Below are positions 1 to 8,943 of a stretch of 64,000 bases of DNA, piece after piece. A model generated the notes under the pieces. That model ran no database searches and was not told the origin of the DNA. It saw only the letters and a program-made list of their open reading frames with translations. Each line of letters opens with the position of its first letter. Position 1 is the first letter of the stretch. This stretch comes from Enemella evansiae (GTDB lineage Bacteria > Pseudomonadota > Alphaproteobacteria > Rhodobacterales > Rhodobacteraceae). Where the stretch lies: positions 99,623-163,622 of the forward strand of contig JAFKDC010000007.1 of the NCBI GenBank assembly GCA_017255395.1, written 5' to 3'. Position numbers and translations under genes: made by a program.

Positions 1-1
1 G

Positions 2-2155
2 ATCGAGGTGGTGACAGAGGGCATCCTGACCCGCATGATCCAGTCCGACCCCGAGCTGCCGGGCGTGGGCGCGGTGCTCTTCGACGAATTCCACGAACGT
101 TCGCTGAATGCCGACCTCGGGCTGGCCTTCTGCCTCGACATCGCCTCGGCCCTGCGCGACGACCTGATCCTGCTGGTGATGTCCGCCACGCTGGACGCGG
201 CCCCGGTGGCCGAGCTGATGGGCGCGCCGGTGGTGACCTCGCAGGGCCGGTCCTACCCGGTCGAGGACCGCTGGCTCGACCGCCCGCTCAACAAGCACAC
301 CCGTCTGGAAGAGGCCATGTCGGACCTCATCGTGAAGGCGCTGGAGGAAACGCAGGGCGGCATCCTCGCCTTCCTGCCCGGCGAAGGAGAGATCCGCCGC
401 ACCGAAGCGCGCCTGAAGGGCCGCCTGCCCGCCGATACCCGCCTGCACACACTCTTCGGTGCCATGCCCCTGCCCGCGCAGCGCGCGGCGATCCGGCCCG
501 AGCCGCAGGGCCGCAAGCTGGTGCTGGCGACCGCGATCGCCGAGACCTCGCTGACCATCGAGGACATCCGCGTGGTGGTCGATGGCGGACGCGCCCGGCG
601 CGCACGCTTCGACCCCGGGTCCGGCATGTCGCGGCTGGTGACGGAACGGGTAACCCGCGCCGAGGCCACGCAGCGCGCCGGGCGCGCCGGGCGGGTGGCA
701 CCCGGTATCGCCTACAAGCTGTGGACGAAGGGGGAGGAAGGCGCTTCAAGCGCCTTTCCCCCCGCGGAAATCGAGGCTTCGGACCTTGCTTCGCTGGCGC
801 TGGAACTGGCGGCCTGGGGCGCCGCGCCGGATCAGCTGCCCTTCCTGACCCCGCCGCCCGCCGCCGCCTTCGGCGAGGCACAGGCGCTGCTGAAGATGCT
901 GGGTGCCCTGGACGACAAGGGCCTGATCACGCCCCGGGGAAAGGCGATTTCGCTCCTTCCCCTGCACCCCCGGCTTGCCCATATGCTGCATGAATCCGGG
1001 CCGGAAGCCGCCCGGCTGGCCGCCCTCTTGTCCGAACGCGATCCGCTCACAGGATCATCCACAGACCTTGCCCTGCGCATCGAGGCGCTGACCGATCCCC
1101 GGCGTTTCGCCGAGACCCGGGCGCAGGGGGTCGACCGCGGTGCAATTGAACGCATCCGCACAGAGGCGAAACGTCTCGCGCGCCTGACCAGGACCGCCGA
1201 TGCCGGGCGCTCGGTCGCCGAGATGGCGGCGCTGGCCTATCCCGACCGGATCGGTCAGCGGCGAAGGGGCGAGGCGCCGCGCTTTATCCTCTCTGGCGGC
1301 AAGGGCGCGATCCTGCCCGACAGCGACCCGCTTTCAGGCAGCCGCTTTCTTGTCGTGACAGACACGGATGGGAATCCGCGAGAAGCGCGAATCCGGCAAG
1401 CCATTCCAATTTCGGAAAGTGAGATCCGGGCACAGTTTTCCGATCAGATCGAATGGGTTGATCGCTGCTCTTGGGACAAGCGCGACAGGCGCGTTGTTGC
1501 AAGACGGCAAGAACGGCTGGGAGCCATCTTCCTTGACGACCGCCTCTGGAAGGATGCCAGCGAGGATGCGCTCTGCCTTGCGATGCTCGACGGGGTCCGG
1601 GATCTGGGCCTCGCGCCGGGCGATGCGGCGCGCCGCTTCATGGCCCGCGTGGCGCTGGCCCGGGAGAGCGGCGCCACCCTGCCCGACATGAGCCTGAAGG
1701 CGCTTGGCGACACCCTGGAAACATGGCTGCTGCCGCATCTTCAGGGCGTGCGGACCGCGCAGGACTGGAAGCGTTTCGACCTCTTGCCCGCCCTGCGTGC
1801 CATGCTCGACTGGGACCAGATGCAGGCCCTCGACAGGGCCGTTCCGGCGCATTTCACCACGCCGCTGGGGCGGCAGGTGCCCATCGACTACTCGGGCGAG
1901 CACCCGGAGATTTCCCTGCGTCTGCAAGAGCTTTTCGGCCAGACCACGCATCCGGTCACGGGGCGGCGTCCGCTGAAACTGACCCTTCTCAGCCCGGCGC
2001 AGCGCCCGGTGCAGACCACCATGGACCTGCCCGGCTTCTGGGCCGGATCCTACGCCGAGGTCCGCAAGGACATGCGCGCGCAGTACCCCAAACATCCCTG
2101 GCCCGAGGACCCGACCGAGGCCGCGCCGACCCTGCGGGCAAAACCGCGGAAGTAG
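2..2155 (+). CDS. hrpB: ATP-dependent helicase HrpB, 5' end outside the window
   Basis: DExH-box superfamily 2 helicase of the HrpB family. The open frame runs in from the left edge, so the N-terminus with Walker A is missing; about 718 codons remain of a protein usually near 820 residues. Visible motifs are the DEFHERS box (motif II, close to the window start), SATLD (motif III) and, in the second RecA lobe, QRAGRAGR (motif VI). The HrpB-specific C-terminal domain follows, with the terminal block containing DLPGFWAGSY and the KHPWPEDP tail. HrpB is thought to act on RNA, but its substrate is poorly defined. It converges on argF, with 37 bp between the two stop codons. Confidence 0.95.
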   Translation: MEVVTEGILTRMIQSDPELPGVGAVLFDEFHERSLNADLGLAFCLDIASALRDDLILLVMSATLDAAPVAELMGAPVVTSQGRSYPVEDRWLDRPLNKHTRLEEAMSDLIVKALEETQGGILAFLPGEGEIRRTEARLKGRLPADTRLHTLFGAMPLPAQRAAIRPEPQGRKLVLATAIAETSLTIEDIRVVVDGGRARRARFDPGSGMSRLVTERVTRAEATQRAGRAGRVAPGIAYKLWTKGEEGASSAFPPAEIEASDLASLALELAAWGAAPDQLPFLTPPPAAAFGEAQALLKMLGALDDKGLITPRGKAISLLPLHPRLAHMLHESGPEAARLAALLSERDPLTGSSTDLALRIEALTDPRRFAETRAQGVDRGAIERIRTEAKRLARLTRTADAGRSVAEMAALAYPDRIGQRRRGEAPRFILSGGKGAILPDSDPLSGSRFLVVTDTDGNPREARIRQAIPISESEIRAQFSDQIEWVDRCSWDKRDRRVVARRQERLGAIFLDDRLWKDASEDALCLAMLDGVRDLGLAPGDAARRFMARVALARESGATLPDMSLKALGDTLETWLLPHLQGVRTAQDWKRFDLLPALRAMLDWDQMQALDRAVPAHFTTPLGRQVPIDYSGEHPEISLRLQELFGQTTHPVTGRRPLKLTLLSPAQRPVQTTMDLPGFWAGSYAEVRKDMRAQYPKHPWPEDPTEAAPTLRAKPRK

Positions 2156-2192
2156 CCGCTCCGGCCCCGCCCGGGACCGGAGGCCGTGCCGC

Positions 2193-3119
2193 TCAGACGC
2201 CCAGGCACCAGCGCATGATCGCCTTCTGCGCATGCAGGCGGTTCTCGGCCTCGTCCCAGATGACCGAGTTGGGGCCGTCCATGACCTGAGAGGTCACTTC
2301 CTCTTCACGGTGCGCGGGCAGGCAATGCATGAACAGCGCGTCCGGCTTCGCCGCCGCCATCAACTCGGCGTTGACCTGATAGGGCCGCAGCATGTTGTGG
2401 CGCCGCTCCTTCGCGGATTGCGCATCATGCATGGACACCCATGTATCGGCGACGATCAGATCGGCGCCTTCGACCGCCTTCTTCGGGTCGCGCTCGATGG
2501 TCACGGTGCTGCCCTGCCCGCGCGCCCAGCCGACGAATTCCGGCTCGGGGTCCAGCTGGACCGGCCCCGAGAAGGTCAGGTCGAAGCCGAACTGCCCCGC
2601 CGCATGCAGGAAGGAGGCGCAGACGTTGTTGCCATCGCCGCACCAGACCACCTTCTTGCCCGCGATCGGGCCGCGGTGTTCTTCGAAGGTCAGCACGTCG
2701 GCCATGATCTGGCAGGGGTGCGTGCGGTCCGTGAGACCGTTGATGACGGGAACGGAGGCATACTCCGCCATTTCCTCGATCACGCTTTCGTCGAAGGTGC
2801 GGATCATGATCATGTCGACGTAGCGCGACAGCACCCGGGCCGTATCGGCGATGGTCTCGCCATGGCCAAGCTGCATTTCCGATCCCGACAGCACCATGGT
2901 CTGGCCGCCCATCTGCCGCACGCCCACGTCGAAGGAGACGCGGGTCCGGGTCGAGGGCTTTTCGAAGATCAGCGCGACCATGCGCCCGTCCAGCGGGCGG
3001 GTGTCGTCCGGGGCCCCGCGCGGGCGGCCCTGACGCGCGTCTTTCATGGCGCGGGCAGTGTCGATGATGCCGCGCAGATCGGCCTTGTCGGTCTTGTGAA
3101 TATCGAGAAAGTTGTTCAT
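2193..3119 (-). CDS. argF: ornithine carbamoyltransferase
   Basis: Transfers the carbamoyl group from carbamoyl phosphate to L-ornithine to give citrulline in arginine biosynthesis; cytosolic trimer. At 308 residues it has the normal family length. The carbamoyl-phosphate loop STRTR lies at residues 56-60 (context [12 protein letters not shown]), and the ornithine-side HCLPAHR motif at 265-271. The start is the ATG giving [12 protein letters not shown]. It lies 75 bp downstream of argD on the same strand and is probably co-transcribed with it, although the spacer carries a hairpin and one copy of the dispersed GATATTT motif. Confidence 0.97.
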   Translation of the reverse strand: MNNFLDIHKTDKADLRGIIDTARAMKDARQGRPRGAPDDTRPLDGRMVALIFEKPSTRTRVSFDVGVRQMGGQTMVLSGSEMQLGHGETIADTARVLSRYVDMIMIRTFDESVIEEMAEYASVPVINGLTDRTHPCQIMADVLTFEEHRGPIAGKKVVWCGDGNNVCASFLHAAGQFGFDLTFSGPVQLDPEPEFVGWARGQGSTVTIERDPKKAVEGADLIVADTWVSMHDAQSAKERRHNMLRPYQVNAELMAAAKPDALFMHCLPAHREEEVTSQVMDGPNSVIWDEAENRLHAQKAIMRWCLGV

Positions 3120-3123
3120 CGGA

Positions 3124-3193
3124 GGGTCTTTTCAAAGACCCGAGGAGGGGGGCTCTGCCCCCGGACCCCCGGGATATTTATGGACAGAAGAAG
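3124..3193. repeat. argD-argF spacer: short hairpin plus dispersed GATATTT/GACAGAAGAA motif, copy A
   Basis: The spacer contains an 8-bp-arm hairpin (GGGTCTTT / AAAGACCC, 3124-3141), a G/C-rich imperfect palindrome around GGGGGCTCTGCCCCC, and the core CCCCCGGGATATTTATGGAC followed by AGAAGAAG at 3167-3193. The same core recurs near 7532, 23602 and 50920, with variants near 42467, 45938 and 46011. All copies lie at or next to gene ends. Confidence 0.8.
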
Positions 3194-3194
3194 A

Positions 3195-4367
3195 TCAGGT
3201 CGCAACCGAGGCAGCGGCCCTGTCGAGGCGGGCGACGGCTTCGGCAATCTCGTCTTCGGTGATGTTGAGCGGCGGCAACAGGCGCAGCACGTTGTCGGCG
3301 GCGGGGACGGTGATGACCTCGGCGGCGTAGCCCGCCTTGACCACCTCGGCGACATTGGCCCGGCACTTCAGGCCCAGCATCAGGCCCATGCCGCGCACAC
3401 CCTCGAAGACCTCGGGGTGGGCGGCGACGAGGCCCTCGAGCTTCTGGCGCAGGAAGCCGGCGCGCTGGCGCACGGCGTCGAGGAAGTCGTCGTTGCCGAT
3501 GCGCTCGATCACGGCGAGACCCAGCGCGCAGCCCAGCGGGTTACCGCCATAAGTCGAGCCATGGGTGCCCGCGACCATGCCGCTGGCGGCCTCTTCGGTT
3601 GCCAGCACCGCGCCCAGCGGGAAGCCCCCGCCGATGCCCTTGGCCGACATCATGATATCGGGTGTGACGCCCGCCCATTCGTGGGCAAACAGCTTGCCGG
3701 TCCGGCCGACGCCGCATTGCACCTCGTCGAGGATCAGCAGGGCGCCCTTTTCGTCGCAGAGCGCGCGCAGGCTCTTCAGGGACTCGTCGGGCAGGACGCG
3801 GATGCCGCCTTCGCCCTGGATCGGCTCGATCAGGATGGCGGCGGTCTTGTCGGTAATCGCCGCGGTCAGCGCCTCGTGATCCTCCCACGGAAGATGGACG
3901 AAGCCCGGCAGCACCGGCCCGAAACCACCGACCATCTTCGGTGCGCCCGAGGCGGCGATGGCTGCCGAGGACCGTCCGTGGAAGCAGCCCTCGAAGGTCA
4001 GGATCTCGACCTTCTCGGGCTTTCCCTTGTCGTGCCAGTACTTGCGGGCCATCTTGACCGCCAGCTCGCAGGCCTCGGTGCCCGAATTGGTAAAGAAGAC
4101 CGTGTCGGCGAAGGTCCGGTCCACCAGCGCATCGGCGAGCGCCTGCTGACCCGGGATCTCGTAGAGGTTCGAGACGTGCCAGAGCTTCTGCGCCTGCTCG
4201 GTGAGCACCTGCACCAGTTCCGGCGCGGCATGCCCCAGCGCGTTGACCGCGATGCCAGAGCCGAGGTCGAGGAATCGGCGCCCGTCCTCCTCGATCAGCC
4301 AGCAGCCTTCGCCCTTCACGAAGTGAAGCGGCGCACGGTTATAGGTGGGCAGAACGGAGGGGATCAT
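3195..4367 (-). CDS. argD: acetylornithine aminotransferase
   Basis: PLP-dependent class III aminotransferase. It converts N-acetylglutamate 5-semialdehyde to N-acetylornithine and often also serves as N-succinyldiaminopimelate aminotransferase. The PLP-binding lysine is K243 in SAKGIGGG, preceded by the [14 protein letters not shown] strand that carries the PLP-pyridine aspartate. The chosen start gives [13 protein letters not shown], 390 residues, which matches the family; the frame is open 13 codons further upstream but those residues look non-coding. First gene of an argD-argF unit. The downstream hslO often seen in relatives is absent here. Confidence 0.95.
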   Translation of the reverse strand: MIPSVLPTYNRAPLHFVKGEGCWLIEEDGRRFLDLGSGIAVNALGHAAPELVQVLTEQAQKLWHVSNLYEIPGQQALADALVDRTFADTVFFTNSGTEACELAVKMARKYWHDKGKPEKVEILTFEGCFHGRSSAAIAASGAPKMVGGFGPVLPGFVHLPWEDHEALTAAITDKTAAILIEPIQGEGGIRVLPDESLKSLRALCDEKGALLILDEVQCGVGRTGKLFAHEWAGVTPDIMMSAKGIGGGFPLGAVLATEEAASGMVAGTHGSTYGGNPLGCALGLAVIERIGNDDFLDAVRQRAGFLRQKLEGLVAAHPEVFEGVRGMGLMLGLKCRANVAEVVKAGYAAEVITVPAADNVLRLLPPLNITEDEIAEAVARLDRAAASVAT

Positions 4368-4662
4368 AAAGCTGTCCTCAGGTGTGAAGAGCCCGATTGG
4401 TGGCAAGGCACCGGGGCCGAGTCAAGGTTTTAGGGAAGTTGCAGACACGAGTGAGCGATCGCGGCCCCGGATCGGGGCGCGGCAGAGGGCGAGATCAGGC
4501 TCGTCGGATGCGGATCGCGTGCGTCATGGCCCGCAGATTGCGCAAAAACGCGCGCGATGCAAGGGGGTAGAGCGGCGGCACCCGGCCCTGCGGCCAGATC
4601 GGGGCCGGACGGGCACAGACAGGGTTGCGGGATCTCCGGGGCGGTCCCTCTGACCCCGGACC

Positions 4663-5427
4663 TCAGAAGACCGGGTCCGGGTAGCCCACGCCGGTCAGGT
4701 ACAGCCCGTGTGGCGGGCAGACAGGGCCGCAGGCCGCACGGTCCCGCGCCGCCAGCGCCTCGCTGACGCGGGACGGCGGCCAGGCCCCGGCGCCGACCCG
4801 CTCCAGCGTGCCGACAATGGAACGGACCTGGTTGTGCAGGAAGGACCGCGCTCGCAGCGAGAACCGGATTTCCGGCCCCGCCGCGCCCTCGACCTGCTCT
4901 ATGCGGATCTCGTCCAGCGTCTTCACCGGGGATTTAGACTGGCACATGACCGAGCGGAAGGTGGTGAAATCATGCCGCCCCACCAGAAAGGCCGCCCCGG
5001 CCCGCATGGCCTCGACGTCCAGCGGATGCATCACCCGCCAGACCTGCCCGGTTTCCAGCGTTGCGGGCGCGCGGCGCATCAGCAGCCGGAACAGGTAACG
5101 CCGTTCGACCGCCGAGAAGCGCGCGTGCCAGTCGTCCGGGACTGTCCTGCAGGCGCGGATTGCCACCGGGGCTGGCTTCAGGTGGTGATTCAGCGCCTCC
5201 GACAGGCGGAACGGATCCCAGTCCTTGACCATGTCGCAATGGGCCACCTGCCCGCGCGCATGGACCCCCGCATCGGTGCGGCCCGCCGCCGCGATGGTAT
5301 GGGCGCGCGGCTCCAGTCGCGCCAGCGCGGCCTCGATGGCCCCCTGAACCGAGGGCTGATCCGCCTGTCTTTGCCACCCGGCAAAGGGACGACCGTCGTA
5401 TTCCACAAGAAGAGCATAGCGCGGCAT
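4663..5427 (-). CDS. truA: tRNA pseudouridine(38-40) synthase TruA
   Basis: Isomerises uridines 38-40 in the anticodon stem-loop of tRNAs. At 254 residues it is standard length. The catalytic aspartate is D52 in [14 protein letters not shown]. The N-terminus [21 protein letters not shown] is typical of the family and fixes the start. The gene stands alone between intergenic stretches: about 295 bp downstream to the argD start, and 250 bp upstream to ycjX, which is divergent from it. Neither spacer contains a recognisable gene. Confidence 0.96.
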   Translation of the reverse strand: MPRYALLVEYDGRPFAGWQRQADQPSVQGAIEAALARLEPRAHTIAAAGRTDAGVHARGQVAHCDMVKDWDPFRLSEALNHHLKPAPVAIRACRTVPDDWHARFSAVERRYLFRLLMRRAPATLETGQVWRVMHPLDVEAMRAGAAFLVGRHDFTTFRSVMCQSKSPVKTLDEIRIEQVEGAAGPEIRFSLRARSFLHNQVRSIVGTLERVGAGAWPPSRVSEALAARDRAACGPVCPPHGLYLTGVGYPDPVF

Positions 5428-5677
5428 GGCCGGGCCTTACCCTGACACCCGCGCCCCCGCAACTGTCTCGGGCAGCCCGGGGTGCCGGACCCAGGGGCCG
5501 GTCGCGCCGTCAAAGCCACAGCTCCGGCCCCGGCCTCCCCCGCGCCAGAGGCCCGGCCTGTCCCGCCCGCCCCGCCCCCGTCCCGGCGCGGCGATCGGCC
5601 CGGCCCGGGCGCCAAAGCCTTGAGCCCGGCCCGCCAAGGCCCTAACTGTTTCCCGCAAGCGCAAGGAAAGGCCCCTC

Positions 5678-7093
5678 ATGGTCATTGGCACCATCGCCGA
5701 CACCCTCACCCGCGGCGTAGAGAACGTGACGGGCACGCTCTCCGAGGCCTTTCTGGAGCCGACCCTGAGGCTGGGCGTCACCGGCCTGTCGCGCGCGGGC
5801 AAGACCGTGTTCATCACCTCTCTGGTGGCCAACCTGATGGACCGGGGGCGCATGCCCGGCCTCGTCGCGCAGGCCGAGGGCCGCATCCTCTCGGCCTTCC
5901 TGCAACCGCAGCCCGACGACACCATCCCGCGCTTCGATTTCGAAACCCACCTCGGCGCCCTGACCGCCCGCGCGCCGCATTGGCCCGACAGCACCCGCGC
6001 CGTGTCTGAGCTGCGCCTGTCGCTGCGCATCCGGCCCAATGGCCTGCTGTCCGGCCTGCAGGGGCCGCGCACGCTGCATCTGGATATCGTCGACTACCCC
6101 GGCGAATGGCTGCTGGACCTCGGGCTGATGGAGAAGTCCTTCAGCCAGTGGTCCGAACAGATGCTGACCCGGCTCGAAACCCGCCCCGGCGGCCCCGCCC
6201 TGCTGGAACGGCTGAAGGCCACCGACAGCGCCGCACCGCTGGACGAGGGCACCGCGAGGGCGCTGGCCGAGGCCTATACCGCCCAACTGCACGAGGCCCG
6301 CGAGGCGGGCTTCTCCGACTGCTCCCCGGGCCGCTTCCTGCTGCCCGGCGAACTCGAGGGCTCGCCGGTGCTGACCTTCGCGCCGCTGCCGCCCAATGCC
6401 GGGGCCGGGCGCCGCTCGCTCTGGCGCGAATTCGAACGCCGCTTCGACAGCTACAAGGCGCGGGTGGTGAAACCCTTCTTCCGCGACCATTTCAGCCGCA
6501 TCGACCGGCAGGTGGTGCTGGTCGATGCGCTCGGCGCGATCCACGCCGGGCCCCGCGCCGTCGAGGACCTGCGCCAGACCCTGACCGATATCCTCACCGC
6601 CTTCCGCCCCGGCGGCAACGCCTTCCTCAGCCAGCTTTTCCTGGGCAAGCGGATCGAGAAGATCCTCTTCGCCGCCACCAAGGCGGACCACCTGCACCAC
6701 CTGCAACACCCCCGCCTGACCGCGATCATGGAGGCGCTGACCCGCGACGCCCGCGACCGCGCCCGCTTTGCCGGGGCCGAGACGCAGGCCTTTTCCATCG
6801 CCGCCCTGCGCGCCACGACAGAGCAGATGATGGACCACGGCGGCCAGACCCTGCCCTGCGTGCGCGGCACGCTGCTGGACACCGGCAGGCAGGCCGCCTT
6901 CTATCCCGGCGCCCTGCCCGAGGACCCGAACCACCTGCTTGGCCCCGCGCGCAAGGGCGCCGAGGCATGGCTGGACGGCGACTACTCGGTGATGCGCTTC
7001 GCGCCTGCGCCACTGACGCTGAAAGCGGGCGAAGGCCCGCCGCATATCCGCCTCGACCGCGCCGCGCAGTTCCTGATCGGCGACCGGCTATGA
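5678..7093 (+). CDS. ycjX: YcjX-like GTPase (DUF463 family)
   Basis: Predicted P-loop GTPase of the YcjX family, 471 residues. A Walker A-like GLSRAGKT lies at residues 36-43 (context LRLGVTGLSRAGKTVF), and a later segment reads ILFAATKADHL, resembling the NKxD-type guanine-specificity motif. In enterobacteria ycjX-ycjF is a stress-associated pair. The same pair occurs here, separated by an acetyltransferase gene. Its TGA overlaps the ATG of that downstream gene (ATGA), so translation is probably coupled. The cellular role is not established. Confidence 0.9.
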   Translation: MVIGTIADTLTRGVENVTGTLSEAFLEPTLRLGVTGLSRAGKTVFITSLVANLMDRGRMPGLVAQAEGRILSAFLQPQPDDTIPRFDFETHLGALTARAPHWPDSTRAVSELRLSLRIRPNGLLSGLQGPRTLHLDIVDYPGEWLLDLGLMEKSFSQWSEQMLTRLETRPGGPALLERLKATDSAAPLDEGTARALAEAYTAQLHEAREAGFSDCSPGRFLLPGELEGSPVLTFAPLPPNAGAGRRSLWREFERRFDSYKARVVKPFFRDHFSRIDRQVVLVDALGAIHAGPRAVEDLRQTLTDILTAFRPGGNAFLSQLFLGKRIEKILFAATKADHLHHLQHPRLTAIMEALTRDARDRARFAGAETQAFSIAALRATTEQMMDHGGQTLPCVRGTLLDTGRQAAFYPGALPEDPNHLLGPARKGAEAWLDGDYSVMRFAPAPLTLKAGEGPPHIRLDRAAQFLIGDRL

Positions 7094-7638
7094 ACACCGC
7101 AACCCTTCGCCGCGCGCGGCCCACCGATGCGGGCAGGCTGGGCGCCATGATCACCCAGGCCGCCCGGGCCAACGCCTGGAAGCCGCGCCTGCACAGCGGC
7201 GCCGAGGACATCGCCCATGCCGCCCAGATGATCGACCGGGGCTGGGTCACCGTGGCCGAGGCCAGGGGCGAGCCGCTGGCCTTCCTCGCCCGCGAGGGCA
7301 GCTATATCCATGCCCTCTTCGTCGTCCCCGACGCGCAGGGCCACGGCCTTGGCCGGGCGCTTGTCGCCGACGCCAAGACCCGGACCGCGCGCCTCGACCT
7401 CTGGACCTTCGCCGAGAACCACGGCGCCCGCCGCTTCTACCGGCGCGAAGGCTTCACCCGCATCGCCCGCCCGCCCGCCAGCGACGAGGGCCTGCCGGAA
7501 ATCCACCTCACCTGGACGCGCGACGCCAGGGCTTCTTCTGTCCGGAAATATCCCGGGGGCGCTCCGCAGGAGCGGGGGGCAGAGCCCCCTTCACCGACCG
7601 CCTGTCCCGCCTCCCTCAACGAAGGGCACGACGCATGA
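7090..7638 (+). CDS. GNAT-family N-acetyltransferase with a repeat-derived C-terminal tail
   Basis: A 182-residue GNAT protein. The acetyl-CoA binding region is FVVPDAQGHGLGRALVADA, followed by ENHGARRFYRREGF, the typical last strand and helix. The start is the ATG overlapping the ycjX stop. The GNAT fold should end near LPEIHLTWTRDA; the last ~35 residues are translated from a copy of the dispersed intergenic motif (7532-7600). This puts the stop inside the ATGA overlap with the next gene. The substrate is unknown. It lies between the two members of the ycjX/ycjF pair in one operon. Confidence 0.88.
   Translation: MNTATLRRARPTDAGRLGAMITQAARANAWKPRLHSGAEDIAHAAQMIDRGWVTVAEARGEPLAFLAREGSYIHALFVVPDAQGHGLGRALVADAKTRTARLDLWTFAENHGARRFYRREGFTRIARPPASDEGLPEIHLTWTRDARASSVRKYPGGAPQERGAEPPSPTACPASLNEGHDA
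7532..7600. repeat. dispersed GATATTT motif, copy B, inside the acetyltransferase reading frame
   Basis: Inverted relative to copy A: TTCTTCTGTCCGGAAATATC at 7534-7553 followed by CCGGGGGC and a G/C palindrome to about 7600. This is the only copy in the window that is translated. It contributes the C-terminal tail of the GNAT protein. Confidence 0.8.
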
Positions 7639-8645
7639 CCAACCCGCCCAAAGGCCCCGTCCTCTTCGACCTCGACGAGACCGACAGCGCCCCCGGCCCC
7701 TCAGAGGCGCCGCCGGTCCCCGAACCGCATCTGGACCCGCCGCGCGGGCAGGCGATGCAAAGCGTCGCCGCCCTCACCGCCCGGCCCGGCTCGGCGCTGG
7801 CGCGCTGGTTCTGGCGTCTGTTGCTGGCGCTTGTGGGCACCTTCGCCTCCATCGCCGCGTGGAATGTCGCCACCGGGCTGATCGCCGCCAACCCGATCCT
7901 GGGCTACGCGGTCACCGCGCTGATCCTCGCCTTCGTCCTGGTCTGCCTTGCCATCGCCATCAAGGAAATCGCCGCCTTCTCGCGGCTGGCGAAGATCGAC
8001 CGCCTGCATCACGCCGCGCAAGAGGTCCTTGCCGCCGAGGATCTGGCCGGGGCCCGCGCCCTGACCGACGACCTCGTGACCCTCTACAAGGCGCGCGAGG
8101 ACACCCGATGGGGCCGCGCACAGCTGGCCGAGCGGCGGGACGAGATCTTTGACGCCGCGGGCCTCGTGGCCCATGCGGAAAGCGCGCTGCTGGCGCCGCT
8201 CGACAAGCAGGCCCGGCGCGAGGTCGAAGCCGCCGCCCGGCAGGTCGCCACGGTCACCGCGCTGGTGCCGCTGGCGCTGGCCGATGTGGTCGCGGCCCTG
8301 ACCGCCAACCTGCGGATGATCCGCCGCATCGCCGAGATCTACGGCGGCCGCTCGGGCACGCTGGGCAGCTGGCGCCTGACCCGCGCCGTCATGTCCCACC
8401 TCGTGGCGACCGGCGCCGTTGCGGTGGGCGACGACATGCTGGAACCCATTCTGGGCGGCGGGCTGCTGGGTAAGCTCTCGCGCCGCTTCGGAGAGGGCAT
8501 GGTCAATGGTGCCCTCACCGCCCGCGTCGGCGTTGCCGCGATGGAGGTCTGCCGCCCGCTGCCCTTCACCGCCGCCCCCCGCCCCTCGGTCCGGGGCATC
8601 ATCCGCTCGTCGCTGAGCGGGCTGGTGGTGACGGAAAAGGAATAG
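7635..8645 (+). CDS. YcjF/TIGR01620-type inner-membrane protein (DUF697)
   Basis: A 336-residue membrane protein of the TIGR01620/YcjF family. It has a short N-terminal cytoplasmic region (FDLDETDSAP), two adjacent transmembrane segments at about residues 55-80 and 88-112, then a soluble region and a C-terminal DUF697-like domain with hydrophobic stretches. Its ATG overlaps the acetyltransferase stop (ATGA). It is the partner of YcjX in a conserved operon. Function is unknown; an envelope or stress association is inferred from the family only. Confidence 0.88.
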   Translation: MTNPPKGPVLFDLDETDSAPGPSEAPPVPEPHLDPPRGQAMQSVAALTARPGSALARWFWRLLLALVGTFASIAAWNVATGLIAANPILGYAVTALILAFVLVCLAIAIKEIAAFSRLAKIDRLHHAAQEVLAAEDLAGARALTDDLVTLYKAREDTRWGRAQLAERRDEIFDAAGLVAHAESALLAPLDKQARREVEAAARQVATVTALVPLALADVVAALTANLRMIRRIAEIYGGRSGTLGSWRLTRAVMSHLVATGAVAVGDDMLEPILGGGLLGKLSRRFGEGMVNGALTARVGVAAMEVCRPLPFTAAPRPSVRGIIRSSLSGLVVTEKE

Positions 8646-8813
8646 GACGCGCCCCTGCGGCCCGAGACACCGTTGCCCTGCGGCACGCGCGGCGCAGCGC
8701 AGTGAAAGGCGGCCCCGGATCGCCGGCGGGACGCTCTGGACCAGCCGCGCCGGTCCGGTGAGGGCCAGACACGCCAGACGCTCCGACGCCGGGGGACCAC
8801 CGACAGCGCAGCA

Positions 8814-8900
8814 GCCCTTGCAGGACGGCCCCGGACCGCCCTCCGTTGGACAGCGCCCCCGGCGGCCGCGGCTGGTCGCCGCAAACCAGCGGGATCAGCC
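8814..8900. repeat. diverged tandem copy of the 3' end of the FAD-monooxygenase gene
   Basis: 8814-8900 aligns by eye with 8918-9000: both read GCCCT(T)GCAGGACGG, then GGACCGCCCTC, TTGGACAGCG, GGTCGCCGCA and ACCAGC. The offset is about 105 bp. The right copy carries the stop codon of the minus-strand monooxygenase (8944-8946); in the left copy the same triplet has changed. This explains the 298-bp gap between the YcjF-like gene and the monooxygenase, where I see no other gene. Confidence 0.65.
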
Positions 8901-8943
8901 TTCCGAACGGTATCGCGGCCCTGCAGGACGGGCCGGACCGCCC

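Noticed and set aside
2232..4433. 733-codon open frame on the plus strand opposite argF-argD
   Set aside because: Antisense shadow of two clearly recognised genes. High GC leaves complementary frames open; the translation has no domain features.
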